Shown one piece after another: positions 35,355 through 44,417 of a stretch of 64,000 bases of DNA. The notes beneath the pieces are model-generated. The model ran no database searches, was not told the origin of the DNA, and saw only the letters and a list, made by a program, of their open reading frames with translations. A program made the position numbers and the translations under genes. The stretch is from VAZQ01 sp963725185. GTDB taxonomy: Bacteria > Pseudomonadota > Alphaproteobacteria > Rhizobiales > Xanthobacteraceae. Numbering within the stretch: position 1 is the stretch's first letter; each line of letters starts with the position of its first letter. Location of the stretch: positions 496,001 to 560,000 of the forward strand of contig CAVRXO010000006.1 in NCBI GenBank assembly GCA_963725185.1. Reading direction: 5' to 3'.

Positions 35355-37106
35355 TCAGACGTTGAGCTGATAGCGGCGCGCGGTGAAATGAAAGCATGCG
35401 CTCACCACCAGCATCAGGGCGACCCACAGGACCCCCATGGCGGCCAACTCGGTCACCTGACCGTTCTGCCAGAGGTCGAACAAGGTCACCGCCACGATCT
35501 CGGTCCCGGGGCCGACCAGCATGAGCGGCAAGGCGACGTTTTGCGCGGCGAGCAGAAAGACGAACAGCCAGCAGCTCACCAGCGCCGCCGAGATCAGCGG
35601 CAGCACCACGCGCATGAAGACAAGGCCCGGCCCGGCGCCCGACGTCTTGGCCGCGTCCTCGAGATCCTCGTGGATCTGCAGCACGCCCGCATAGGCATAG
35701 CGCATGCCATAGGGCAGGAAGCGGACGGTGGAGGCGATGATGACCGAGGTGAGCGTGCCGTAGAGCGGGATCGGCAGGTTCACGAATACCTGCAGGAACG
35801 CCACGCTCATCACGATCGCCGGAAAGATCAACGGGGCGGTCGCGATCTGGTCGAGCAGCCAGGCGCCCGGACGGCGCCGCACCGCAAGCCATGCGCACAG
35901 CGCCGTGAACGGCACCACCGCGGTCGCGGTGGCGCCGCCGAGCAGCAGCGTGTTGGCGATGGAATCGCGAAACGATCCCGGCGCCAGGATCGCCGCATAG
36001 TTGTCGAGGGTAAAGCGTCCGAAGGATTCCGGCGTCAATCCTTCGTAGAACGGCTGCAGCGACGTGAACACCAGCATGCCCACCGGCAGCGCCGTCACCA
36101 GCAGGAATGTCACCAGCAGCACGGCCGCCGCCGCAAAGCGGCCGTTGCCGAGGTCGATGATGCGCGGACGGTAACCCTTGCCGGTGATGGTCTGAAACCG
36201 CCGCGCATGGTGCGACAGCCGATGATGCCAGACCAGCAGCAGCACGACGATCAGCAACAGGCAGACCGAATAGGCCCCGGATTCGCTGTAATTCGGCACG
36301 CTGGAATTCTTCGAGCTCTGATAGATGTCGGTGGTAAGCACCGAGACGTTGCCGGCCAGCCCGACCAGGGCCGGAACCTCGAAGGATTCGAACGCCCGGA
36401 TGACGACCAGCAGCAGCAGCGCCAGGATGCCGGGCAGGCCCATGCGCAGCGTGATGGCGCCGAACGTGCGCAACGGCCCGGCTCCGCTCATCATCGCGGC
36501 TTCCTCGAACGAGGCATCGGTCGATCGCAACACCGCCGACATCAACAGGAAGGTCAGCGGCGCGAAGCCCACGCCCTCGATCAGGAACATCCCCCACATC
36601 GAGTAGACGTCGAGCGCCGGCCCCGCCGCGGCGCCGCCGCGCAGGAGGTCGATCAATTCATTCACCGGCCCGGTGCGGCCGAGCAGCAGCAGCCAGGCCA
36701 CGACGTAAAGCACGTGCGGAATGCCGAGCGAGAGGATCGCGGCCAGGAATGCATAGCCGCGGCCCGGAGCATTGGTCCGCTCGACGATCAAGGCCTGCAT
36801 GACGCCGAGCATGATCGCGACCACGGCGGAGCCGAGGGCGTAAAGAAGGGTGTTCCAGAGGCTGACGGCGAAATAGGGGCTGGTGAACAATTGCCCGTAA
36901 TATTGCAGCGTGAATTGGCCGAAGGAACCATCCGGCCTGGTGGTGTGGAGGCTGGTGTCGACCAGGAACAGCGTCGGCGGCACGATCAGGATCAGCAGGA
37001 TCGCGGCGAGCAGCGCCACCAGCGGCGAAACCTTCCAGCGGGTCCACCCCTCATGAGCGCCGGCCGCGACAGCGGCCGCTGCCGCCTGGCGCAAGCCGGC
37101 CTCCAT
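35355..37106 (-). CDS. Fused ABC transporter permease, iron(III)/FbpB type
   Basis: An inner-membrane permease of about 583 residues with two MetI-like halves in one chain and about 12 TM segments. Each half carries an EAA loop for the ATPase (EEAAMMSGAGPLRTFGAITL and EDAAKTSGAGPGLVFMRVVL). The ATG at 37106 has AGGGAG about 9 nt upstream; a GTG at 37124 overlapping the receptor stop is also possible. It is the last gene of the operon. No ATPase gene accompanies it anywhere in the window, so it must borrow one. Cargo could be ferric iron, a polyamine-like compound or an organic acid complex. Confidence 0.88.
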   Translation of the reverse strand: MEAGLRQAAAAAVAAGAHEGWTRWKVSPLVALLAAILLILIVPPTLFLVDTSLHTTRPDGSFGQFTLQYYGQLFTSPYFAVSLWNTLLYALGSAVVAIMLGVMQALIVERTNAPGRGYAFLAAILSLGIPHVLYVVAWLLLLGRTGPVNELIDLLRGGAAAGPALDVYSMWGMFLIEGVGFAPLTFLLMSAVLRSTDASFEEAAMMSGAGPLRTFGAITLRMGLPGILALLLLVVIRAFESFEVPALVGLAGNVSVLTTDIYQSSKNSSVPNYSESGAYSVCLLLIVVLLLVWHHRLSHHARRFQTITGKGYRPRIIDLGNGRFAAAAVLLVTFLLVTALPVGMLVFTSLQPFYEGLTPESFGRFTLDNYAAILAPGSFRDSIANTLLLGGATATAVVPFTALCAWLAVRRRPGAWLLDQIATAPLIFPAIVMSVAFLQVFVNLPIPLYGTLTSVIIASTVRFLPYGMRYAYAGVLQIHEDLEDAAKTSGAGPGLVFMRVVLPLISAALVSCWLFVFLLAAQNVALPLMLVGPGTEIVAVTLFDLWQNGQVTELAAMGVLWVALMLVVSACFHFTARRYQLNV

Positions 37107-37120
37107 GGGCTGCGTCTCCC

Positions 37121-38287
37121 TCACCGGAACAGCTTCTGAAAGATATCCTCCGAGCTATCCGTATACTTGATCAGTTGGTCGGGGCCGACGAAATTCTCCG
37201 GCACCCCGGCGATCCTGGGCACCACGGGAGCCAAGGCCGGGAGGGGCGCAACGTCCGGATCGACCGGGAAATACTCGGCACGCGCCAGGATCCCCTGTCC
37301 TTCCTTGGACAGTATGTAGTCGGCCAGCAACATCGCCGCGTAAGGATGATGCAGCCCCTTCACGACGCTCATGGTCGCGGCCGTGGAGGCAACCGGATCC
37401 ATGAGCTGCGAATTGACCGGCGCACCCTTGGCTTTGCTGATCAGCGGATGGTGGGCGAAAATATTCAAGGCGATCGCATATTCGCCGGCGATGACGCGAT
37501 CGACCAAGGTGCGGGCGCTGCCGGCGCCGAAATTGATGATCTTCTGGTCCTTGAGGTGCTCGAAATAGGCCATGGCCTTTGCTTCGCCCCAGGCGAGGCG
37601 AAGATTGGTCAGGAACAGCGCGGTGCCGGTCGAGCTGCCGATGCGCCAGGCCATCTTGCCCCGCCAGCGCGGATCGAGCAGATCGTCGTAGCTCCTGGGG
37701 ACCTGGTCCGGCGGCACCAGCTTGGTGTTGTAGGCGATGCTGTAATAGCTGAGCCGGGTCGGCGCCCACAGGCCGGCGGGATTGCGGTATTTCTCGGCGA
37801 AGCCGGCGATGGCGGGCGAGTAATAGGGCAGCACGATATTGGCCGCGACCGCCTCCTCGCCGGCGCCGGTCCCTTCGATCAGATCGGCGACCACGTTGTT
37901 GGCGCGCACCTCGGCGGCGGCCTTCTGCACGATGTCCTCGGAATCGGCGCGCCAGGTGGTGAGCTTGATGAACGGATATTTTTTGCCGAAGCCTTCGGCG
38001 ATCGGCCGCATCGCCTGGTTCTGGATCAGGGCCGCATAGATGACCACCTGGCCTTCCTTCTTGGCGCCCTCGATCAGTCTTTGCGCGCGGTCCGGTCCTG
38101 AATACAGGAGGATGTCATCGGAACTCTGCGCCCAAGCGCGACCGGCCCCAACAATGGCCGCGATCCCGAGTGCCAGGAGGCCGATCGCCCGCAGAACGAA
38201 ACCCGGATTCCACGTGCGATCAATTCGCGCCGGCGAAGAATTGGCTGGCGGTCGCGCCGAGGCTTTGCGGCTGGATCGTCCGATCAT
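37121..38287 (-). CDS. ABC transporter periplasmic receptor, FbpA-like
   Basis: A 388-residue type II binding protein (extracellular solute-binding family 1). An N-terminal basic stretch precedes the hydrophobic signal VLRAIGLLALGIAAIVGAGR ending AWAQ. The mature sequence starts with GAKKEGQVVIYAALIQNQ, followed by YYSIAYNTKLVPP and DPRWRGKMAWR, as in FbpA/AfuA-like receptors. Its start overlaps the CoA ligase stop (ATGA) and its stop nearly coincides with the permease start, so translation is coupled. Pairing with catabolic CoA genes suggests an organic acid ligand instead of iron. Confidence 0.9.
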   Translation of the reverse strand: MIGRSSRKASARPPANSSPARIDRTWNPGFVLRAIGLLALGIAAIVGAGRAWAQSSDDILLYSGPDRAQRLIEGAKKEGQVVIYAALIQNQAMRPIAEGFGKKYPFIKLTTWRADSEDIVQKAAAEVRANNVVADLIEGTGAGEEAVAANIVLPYYSPAIAGFAEKYRNPAGLWAPTRLSYYSIAYNTKLVPPDQVPRSYDDLLDPRWRGKMAWRIGSSTGTALFLTNLRLAWGEAKAMAYFEHLKDQKIINFGAGSARTLVDRVIAGEYAIALNIFAHHPLISKAKGAPVNSQLMDPVASTAATMSVVKGLHHPYAAMLLADYILSKEGQGILARAEYFPVDPDVAPLPALAPVVPRIAGVPENFVGPDQLIKYTDSSEDIFQKLFR

Positions 38288-40446
38288 GAGTTACCTCCGC
38301 CGAGGGGCATCGTCTCCATCAGGGCGTCCGCGATGCGCACGCCACGGCCGCGAGCGCACACGAATAACGGATTGAGATCGATCGCCGCAAACCTTCCCTC
38401 GGTCGCCACCACGAGCTCGGCGAAACGCTGGCAGCACGCGATCAGCGCATCGACATCGCGTGGGGGAGCACCGCGGAATCCATCGAGGAGCTTCCGCGCT
38501 TTCAGGCTCGCAAGCGCCGCGCTCACGTCTTCGCGCCGAAACGGTGGCAGCAGCACCGCCGCGTCCTTGAAGACCTCGACCGTCACGCCACCGGCCCCGC
38601 ACACGATCAGCGGGCCGAATTGCGGATCATAGGTCATGCCGAGAATGAACTCGACGCCGTCGGCGACCATCTCCTGCACCAGAATGCCATCGATCGCCGC
38701 GGCGGGGCAATTGCGCTTGGCATTTTCCATGACCTGCCGCGCCGCCGCTTCGACCTCGGCGGGCGTGGCGGCGCCCAGATGCACGCCGCCGATGTCCGAC
38801 TTGTGCGGGATATCGGGCGATTGAATCTTCAAGGCCACCGGGCCGCCGATTTCGGCTGCCATCCGCACCGCCTCGGCAGGGCTGCGCGCGAGCAGCTCGC
38901 GGGTGACCGGCAGGCCGGCGCCGGCAAGAATTTGCTTGCTCTCGAACTCGGTGAGCAGCCGACCTGCAGGGATCGCCGCAACATCGGCGCGCGCGGCCGG
39001 CTTGGCGGGCGGGGGGTCGCCCTGCGCGTCGCGGCGGCGGAAGGCCGCGTAGTCGACCAGATGACGGATGGCATTGAGGCCGCGCTCAAGATCCTCGAGC
39101 AGGGGGAGCGCGCTCGATCGCGCATAGCCGCGCCAGTGCCGGGTCAGGCTGTTCGACATGAAAGAGACGAGCAGCACGGGCTTGTCCGCCTCACGCGCCG
39201 CCGTGGCCAGCCGATCGACCAGCTCCTGGTGGGAGTCCCAGCCATCCGCCCGCATGCCGAGCACGAGCCCGATCAGGTCGATGCCGTCGTCCTCCAGCAG
39301 GGCCTGCAGCACCGCGGTGATGTTGCCGTCGCGGCGCAGCCGCGGCAAACCGACGGTATCGAGCGGATTGCCGAAGGCGCGCTCGACACCGAGGATCGTC
39401 TGCACCCGCCGGTTGGTGGGCTCGCAGATCGCCGGAAAGTTGATGCCGGCGGCTTCGCCCAGGTCGCCGATCAGCGAGGTCGCCCCGCCGGAGACCGTCA
39501 TCATCACGACGCGATCGCCGCGCGGCAGCGGCGCCAGATCGAACAGCGCGGCGGTCTCGACCAGCGCGTCGATGGAATCCACCAGCGCCACGCCGTTCTG
39601 CCGAAACAGCGCCGCGAACGCCTCGTGCCGGCCGGCCAGCGTGCCGGTATGGGCGAGCGTCGCCCGCTGCCCGAATTCGCTGCGGCCGAGCTTGAGCACG
39701 ACCATCGGCTTGCGGCGGGCAGCGGCTTCGACCGCGGCGCGGAAGCGGCGGCCGTCCTTGGCGCCCTCCATGATGCAGGCGATCACCCTGGTGGCCGGAT
39801 CGTCCGCCAGATAGGCGATGTAATCGGCCATCTCCAATCCGGCCTCGTTGCCGCTGGACACCAGATAGTTGACCCCGATGCCGCGGTTGGCGGTGAGCTC
39901 GGCGAAGGAATTGAGCAGACCGCCGCTTTGCGACACCAGCGAAATGCCGCCGCTCGTCGCCTGCGCGGAAACATCCGCCATGGTGGCCGCGAAGCCATAG
40001 TGCAGGCTGGCGATGCCCATGCAGTTGGGGCCGGCCAGCGCGATGTTCGCGGCGCGCGTCAGCTTGACCAGGCGTTCCTGCAGGTCGCGGCCGGCATCGC
40101 TGGCCGCATCCGCAAAGCCCTCGGAGATGACGAAGACGCCGCGAATGCCGGCGGCGGCTGCCTCCTCGACCACGCCGAGAACCGCCTCGGCCGGGAGCGA
40201 AACCACGACGCAGTCGGGTCGCTCGGGCAAGTCCTTGAGCGAGCCGTAGCACCGCTGCCCGGCGATCTCGCGGTAATTGGGATTGACCGGCCAGATCGGA
40301 ACGGCACGGGCGAAACGCGCATTGGACTCCAGAATGCGGGCCCCCACGCCGCCCTTGGGGGACACCCCGACCAGCGCGATCGCGCGCGGCCGCAACAGCG
40401 CCTGGACCGGGCGCACCGGCATCGTATCGTGCGTGGTGTCCTGCAT
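38284..40446 (-). CDS. ADP-forming acyl-CoA synthetase (acetate-CoA ligase family)
   Basis: A 720-residue NDP-forming ligase. The N-terminal CoA-binding domain (ALVGVSPKGGVGARI), two succinyl-CoA ligase-like domains with the phosphohistidine in TLAHTGTLAGRHEAF, and a C-terminal ATP-grasp domain (SKQILAGAGLPVTRE, KIQSPDIPHKSDIGGVHLG) are in the usual order. It would activate a carboxylic acid to its CoA thioester with ADP release. ATG at 40446 (MQDTTHD) is preferred; another is at 40422. It lies downstream of the Zn-ribbon/OB and thiolase genes, a recurrent trio in acid catabolism. The substrate is not readable. Confidence 0.9.
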   Translation of the reverse strand: MQDTTHDTMPVRPVQALLRPRAIALVGVSPKGGVGARILESNARFARAVPIWPVNPNYREIAGQRCYGSLKDLPERPDCVVVSLPAEAVLGVVEEAAAAGIRGVFVISEGFADAASDAGRDLQERLVKLTRAANIALAGPNCMGIASLHYGFAATMADVSAQATSGGISLVSQSGGLLNSFAELTANRGIGVNYLVSSGNEAGLEMADYIAYLADDPATRVIACIMEGAKDGRRFRAAVEAAARRKPMVVLKLGRSEFGQRATLAHTGTLAGRHEAFAALFRQNGVALVDSIDALVETAALFDLAPLPRGDRVVMMTVSGGATSLIGDLGEAAGINFPAICEPTNRRVQTILGVERAFGNPLDTVGLPRLRRDGNITAVLQALLEDDGIDLIGLVLGMRADGWDSHQELVDRLATAAREADKPVLLVSFMSNSLTRHWRGYARSSALPLLEDLERGLNAIRHLVDYAAFRRRDAQGDPPPAKPAARADVAAIPAGRLLTEFESKQILAGAGLPVTRELLARSPAEAVRMAAEIGGPVALKIQSPDIPHKSDIGGVHLGAATPAEVEAAARQVMENAKRNCPAAAIDGILVQEMVADGVEFILGMTYDPQFGPLIVCGAGGVTVEVFKDAAVLLPPFRREDVSAALASLKARKLLDGFRGAPPRDVDALIACCQRFAELVVATEGRFAAIDLNPLFVCARGRGVRIADALMETMPLGGGNS

Positions 40447-40507
40447 CACCGGCCTGGCAGTCTCATGTCGCTGCCTGCCCCGCGCTGCGCCCGAGACGGG
40501 CCATTCG

Positions 40508-40969
40508 TCATTCGACGATGCGGAAGCGCGGCAGCGAAAACCCTTCCGCCGGATGATCCTCGTAGACGACCTCGACCGTTTGACCGACGTCGTAGACGTC
40601 TCCCGGCATGCGCGGGCCGACCAGCGTCGAGGAGACCAAGCGGGCCTTCGTCGAGCTCGACCAGCGCATAGACGTAGGGGATCTCGTCCTTGAAGGCCGG
40701 ATGGAACGCCATGTGGTGGCGGTTGAAGGCGAAGATCTTGCCGCGCCCGCTCGACTGGCGCCCATTCCATGTTGGCGGCGAAGGGCTCGTTCTCGTGGTT
40801 CTGGCAATAGGCCTTCGGCCAGTACGAGGCGCCGCATCGCTTGCAGCGCCAGAGCAGGAACTGGTGGCGCTTGAGCCCCTCGTAGAAAGCCTCGTTGTCC
40901 TTGTCGATATTGGGCAGCGGCTTCTTCCAGGGCTCGTTGCTGACGATGACGTTCGGATCGTGTGCTCAT
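40508..40969 (-). CDS. Zn-ribbon/OB-fold (DUF35) thiolase partner (three frameshifts)
   Basis: About 152 residues after correction. The rubredoxin-like Zn ribbon (WRCKRCG then PKAYCQN) is followed by an OB fold (GRGKIFAFNRHHMAFHPAF, ALVELDEGP, MPGDVYDVGQTVEVVYED). DUF35 proteins associate with thiolase-fold enzymes and are needed for their activity. Three +1 shifts (near 40965, 40755 and 40640) must be removed to read through, giving 153 codons. GGGAGG precedes the ATG at 40969, which overlaps the thiolase stop as ATGA, so the pair is translationally coupled. Confidence 0.82.
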   Translation of the reverse strand: MSTRSERHRQQRALEEAAAQYRQGQRGFLRGAQAPPVPALALQAMRRLVLAEGLLPEPRERALRRQHGMGASRAGAARSSPSTATTWRSIRPSRTRSPTSMRWSSSTKARLVSSTLVGPRMPGDVYDVGQTVEVVYEDHPAEGFSLPRFRIVE

Positions 40970-42171
40970 GCATGCCTCCCCAGCAGTGTGCAGGTGTGAA
41001 TTGAGCACATGCCGGGAGAGATCAGCTCTCCACCGTGCCCCGTTGTCATGACCGACGTTGCAGTCCTTGATCTGCCGCTCGCCCGCGTCGCCGCGAAGCT
41101 TGGCGGATGGCCTCGGCCATGCCGGTGAGATCGCCGAGATGATAGCAGGAGAGCAGGCCGCCGCTGGTATTCACCGGGATGCTGCCGCCGGGCCCGATGG
41201 CGCCCGATTCCACGAAGGCGCCGCCTTCGCCCTTCTTGCAGAAGCCGTAGTCCTCGAGCTGGAACAGCACCTCGGCGGTGAAGCAGTCGTAGAACTGCAC
41301 GCAATCGACGTCGTCTAGCGTCGAGCTCGGCCTGGCCGAAGGCCTGCTGCTTGGCGCGCGGCACCGCCATGTGGGTGAAGTTCTTCTTGTCCCACCACAG
41401 GTCCGCCGAGACTTCGCCGAAACCCTGGCCCAGCACGTAGACCGGCGGCTTGGGGCGGTCCTTGGCGCGATCGGCGGTGGTGAGGATGAAAGCGACGCCG
41501 CCGTCGGACACCAGGCTGATGTCGAGCAGATGATAGGGCTCGGCCACCAGCGGCGAATTCTGATGGTCCTCGATGGTGATCGGGCGGCCGTACATCTTGG
41601 CCTCGGGATTTTTGCAGGCCCAGGCGCGCTCGGCCACCGAGATGGCGCCGAGCTGGCGGCTGGTGGTGCCGTAGACCGCCATGTGGCGCGCCGCCATCCA
41701 GCTGTGATGGCTGACCGCGCGCAGATCGCCGAGCGCCTTGCCCCAATAGCCGGCCTTCTCACCGTGGGCCATGCCGCGATGCCCGGCCTTGCGCGATTCC
41801 TGCGCCTGCGACCAGTCCGTCACCGCGCCCATGATGCAGACGTAGTTGGCGATGCCGCGATCGAGAAACGACAGCGCGGTCGCGATGCCGAGCCCGGCGA
41901 GCGCGCCGCCGCGGCCGACCACGAAGTAGAAGCAATTGTTGAGACCGAGCAGGCGCGAATAGGCGTCGACATAGGTGGCGCGGTCGCCGCCGCCGCCGGT
42001 GCGACGCAGATCGATGGCGCCGTCGATATCCTTGGGGCTGAGACCCGCATCCGCGATGGCGCGGCGCGCGGCCTCCGCCGCCACCATTCGTTCCGAGTGG
42101 TCCTGTTGGGGACCCGCGACGACGCCGAGGCCGACGATCGCATATTGTCCCGAAGACGCATGTTTGGGCAC
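40966..42171 (-). CDS. Thiolase-fold acyltransferase, SCP2-thiolase type (three frameshifts)
   Basis: About 400 residues after correction. It starts with GTG at 42171 after a strong CAGGAGG site. The N-terminus QYAIVGLGVVAGPQQDHSER, the NNCFYFVVGRGGALAGLG segment (where the nucleophilic Cys region lies), TLDDVDCVQFYDCFTAE, NTSGGLLSCYHLGDLTGM and the C-terminal TTGHGGELISPGMCS follow the non-classical thiolase family that works with DUF35 partners. Shifts of +1 near 41310, 41100 and 41050; removing three bases gives 401 codons. Probably degradative cleavage of a 3-ketoacyl-CoA. It heads the tightly packed part of the operon. Confidence 0.85.
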   Translation of the reverse strand: MPKHASSGQYAIVGLGVVAGPQQDHSERMVAAEAARRAIADAGLSPKDIDGAIDLRRTGGGGDRATYVDAYSRLLGLNNCFYFVVGRGGALAGLGIATALSFLDRGIANYVCIMGAVTDWSQAQESRKAGHRGMAHGEKAGYWGKALGDLRAVSHHSWMAARHMAVYGTTSRQLGAISVAERAWACKNPEAKMYGRPITIEDHQNSPLVAEPYHLLDISLVSDGGVAFILTTADRAKDRPKPPVYVLGQGFGEVSADLWWDKKNFTHMAVPRAKQQAFGQAELDARRRRLRAVLRLLHRRGAVPARGLRLLQEGRRRRLRGIGRHRARRQHPGEYQRRPALLLSSRRSHRHGRGHPPSFAATRASGRSRTATSVMTTGHGGELISPGMCSIHTCTLLGRHA

Positions 42172-42264
42172 TGTTCTTGTCCTCCTGTGAGACCCTCGTA
42201 TCAGTTCTGTATCGAATTCCTCGCCCTTGCTCGCGCCGTCACCGGGCCGCGGACGATCTCGCGC

Positions 42265-43359
42265 TCATGCGCTGCGCGCCTCCCGCACGGCGGCCGCGAC
42301 CGGAGTCACGCCCGAGCCTGTCCCCGCCGGCAGCTTGAGCATCCCCTGCTCGACCTCGAGACCGGTGAACGGATCGTCAAGCAGGCGATCGAATTCGCCG
42401 AGCTCGCAGGCATAGTCCACGCCCGGAAGCGCGCAAGCGAGATGGAGCGCCTGCGCGGCCAGGAGGCGGCTGCCGACGGCGGCGCCGAGCCGATGTTTGA
42501 TGTGAGCAGCCTCGCACAGCCGCGCGGCCGCGAGCGTGTTGCGCAGTCCTCCGAGCTTGGGGATCTTGAGGCTGACCGCATCGACGGCGCGCCTGGAGAC
42601 GAGCTCGAAGATCTCGCGCAGCGAGCCGGCCGCCTCATCGGCCTCCACGGTGATCGGCACCGATCGGGTGACCAGCGCGAGGCCGGCCGGATCATCCGCC
42701 GACACCGGCTGCTCGACCAGATCGATGCGATGCTCGGCCATGCGGTTGAGCGCGCTGATCGCGTCCTTGGGCGAGTAGGACTGGTTGGCGTCGATGGTCA
42801 GGTGGACATCAGGGCCGACCTGCCGGCGGATCGCCGCCACGCGGGCCACGTCCTCCGCGACCTCGCCACGCACCTTGATCTTGAGATAGCGATAGCCGCG
42901 GTCGACGAGCTTCTGCGCTTGGGCCGCCATCTCGGGCGGCGTCTTGATCGCCAGGATGCGCAGGATCGGAACGCTGTCGCGCACCGCTCCGCCGAACAGG
43001 ACGTTGAGCGGCACGCCGAGCGCGCGCGCATTGAGATCGTGCAGGGCACAATCGACCGCCGCCTTGGCCTGGGGGGCGCCGCGCAGGCTGCGGTCGAGGG
43101 CGCCCAGGATGGCTTCGATACCGCGCGCATCGCGGCCGATCACGAGCGGGCGGAACAGATCGAGCTCGGCCTGCAGCGTGCCCGCAATGGCGCCCATATG
43201 CGGCGTGGCCGAAGCGTAGCCGAAGCCTTCGACCCCATCCTCGGTGGCGATGCGCAGCACGTGCCCGTCGCTCACCGGACTCGCCCCCAACGCAAAGCGC
43301 CAGGACGGATCCTCCTTGCGCATCGTGCAGGGCTGCCGGTCGAATTCCCGGATGATCAT
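42265..43359 (-). CDS. Enolase-superfamily enzyme (mandelate racemase/muconate lactonizing type)
   Basis: A 364-residue enzyme. GGAGG lies 7 nt before the ATG at 43359. The capping domain is followed by the barrel with the base pair lysines in LKIKVRG (KxK), metal ligands in TIDANQSY, LVEQPVSADDP and TVEADEAA, and the opposing lysine in SLKIPKLGG, the muconate lactonizing enzyme arrangement. It might racemise, epimerise or cycloisomerise an organic acid or dipeptide. It is the first gene of the minus-strand operon with thiolase and CoA ligase and is divergent from the racemase at 43599; the 240-bp gap should hold both promoters. Confidence 0.9.
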   Translation of the reverse strand: MIIREFDRQPCTMRKEDPSWRFALGASPVSDGHVLRIATEDGVEGFGYASATPHMGAIAGTLQAELDLFRPLVIGRDARGIEAILGALDRSLRGAPQAKAAVDCALHDLNARALGVPLNVLFGGAVRDSVPILRILAIKTPPEMAAQAQKLVDRGYRYLKIKVRGEVAEDVARVAAIRRQVGPDVHLTIDANQSYSPKDAISALNRMAEHRIDLVEQPVSADDPAGLALVTRSVPITVEADEAAGSLREIFELVSRRAVDAVSLKIPKLGGLRNTLAAARLCEAAHIKHRLGAAVGSRLLAAQALHLACALPGVDYACELGEFDRLLDDPFTGLEVEQGMLKLPAGTGSGVTPVAAAVREARSA

Positions 43360-43598
43360 CGGCTTCCTCCCGCTGCTGTTGTTCTCGTTCTTGCGAGGCA
43401 GCGCGATCGTTGTAGCGAAACTTAGGCGTGGCCGGAAGTCATGGGTAACGGGCCCTGGCCGACGGGACCGAAGCGAGGCGTCCTGGCCGGCCGCTCTCGG
43501 CTCGCAGGCAGAACCGAAAGGCCGAAGCGCTTGCCTCGCTTGGCCGCAACGGCGGTGATAGGGTCTGCCGGCCAAACGCAGAGGGGGAGAACCATACA

Positions 43599-44315
43599 AT
43601 GATCCGAGTGGCATTCATCGTCGGCGATTACCCGAACGAGGAGCGCAAGCTACGCGAGGATGTGGCGAAGAGCTACTCGTCGGCCGAGGTGGAGGTCGGC
43701 ATCGTCTCGGTGCCGCCGGCGCCGTTCGGTGGGCTCGGGCCGGCCGAGATCCAGCTGGTCGCGCCCTATTATCATGCCGGATATCTGCAAGCCGAGCGCG
43801 AAGGCTACGATGCGGCGGTGCCGCTCGGCACGCTCGATCTCGGGGTCGACGGCGGCCGCTCGCTGGTCGACATCCCGATCATCGGCCCCTGCGAGGCCAT
43901 GTTCCATATCGCGGCCCAGCTCGGCGAGCGTTTCGGCATCATCTGCTATCACGAGTCGGTCATCCCGCGGCAAATCACCCAGACCCGGTATTACGGCATG
44001 GAGCCCTGGATCGCCGGCCGCCGCGCTTCCGGATTCAAGCTGAAGGACATCGGCGCCAACAAAGACGTGATGATCAAGAATTTCCTCGGCGCCGCGCGCT
44101 CGCTGATCGATCAGGACGGCGCCGACGTCATCGTGGTGCACGGCATCACCCAATGTCCGGTTCACCTCAAGCCCGACTGGCTGAGCAAGGAATTGGGCGT
44201 GCCGGTGGTGGAGGGCATCGGCGCGCCGATCCGGATGGCCGCCCTGCTGGCGGGTCTCGGCCTCAAGCACAGCCGCAAGCGTTGGCCGAAGTCGAATGCA
44301 AGGCCGCAGGCCTGA
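43599..44315 (+). CDS. Asp/Glu/hydantoin racemase superfamily protein
   Basis: A 238-residue racemase-like protein. Recognisable family segments are AAVPLGTLDLGVDGGRSLVD, IPIIGPCEAMFHIAAQ and VVHGITQCPVHL. The second catalytic cysteine is present (Cys186), but the first family cysteine position is LGT (residues 76-78), so a two-cysteine racemisation is doubtful. GAGGGGGAG precedes the ATG. It lies about 100 bp upstream of an ABC receptor and is divergent from the enolase-superfamily gene, so all probably serve one substrate pathway. Confidence 0.8.
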   Translation: MIRVAFIVGDYPNEERKLREDVAKSYSSAEVEVGIVSVPPAPFGGLGPAEIQLVAPYYHAGYLQAEREGYDAAVPLGTLDLGVDGGRSLVDIPIIGPCEAMFHIAAQLGERFGIICYHESVIPRQITQTRYYGMEPWIAGRRASGFKLKDIGANKDVMIKNFLGAARSLIDQDGADVIVVHGITQCPVHLKPDWLSKELGVPVVEGIGAPIRMAALLAGLGLKHSRKRWPKSNARPQA

Positions 44316-44417
44316 AAGGGCGTGGCGGCGGCGCGGCGGCGCCCGGCGCTCGCAAGTTGCGGCGATATCCACTAAGCTCAAGCAATTCTGACAAGAAGCT
44401 CATGACGGGAGGATGCC

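Noticed and set aside
35355..38287. Iron uptake (fbpAB) operon
   Set aside because: The receptor and permease resemble Fbp proteins, but they are translationally coupled to CoA-ligase and thiolase genes and no iron-responsive site was recognised, so an iron role is not asserted.
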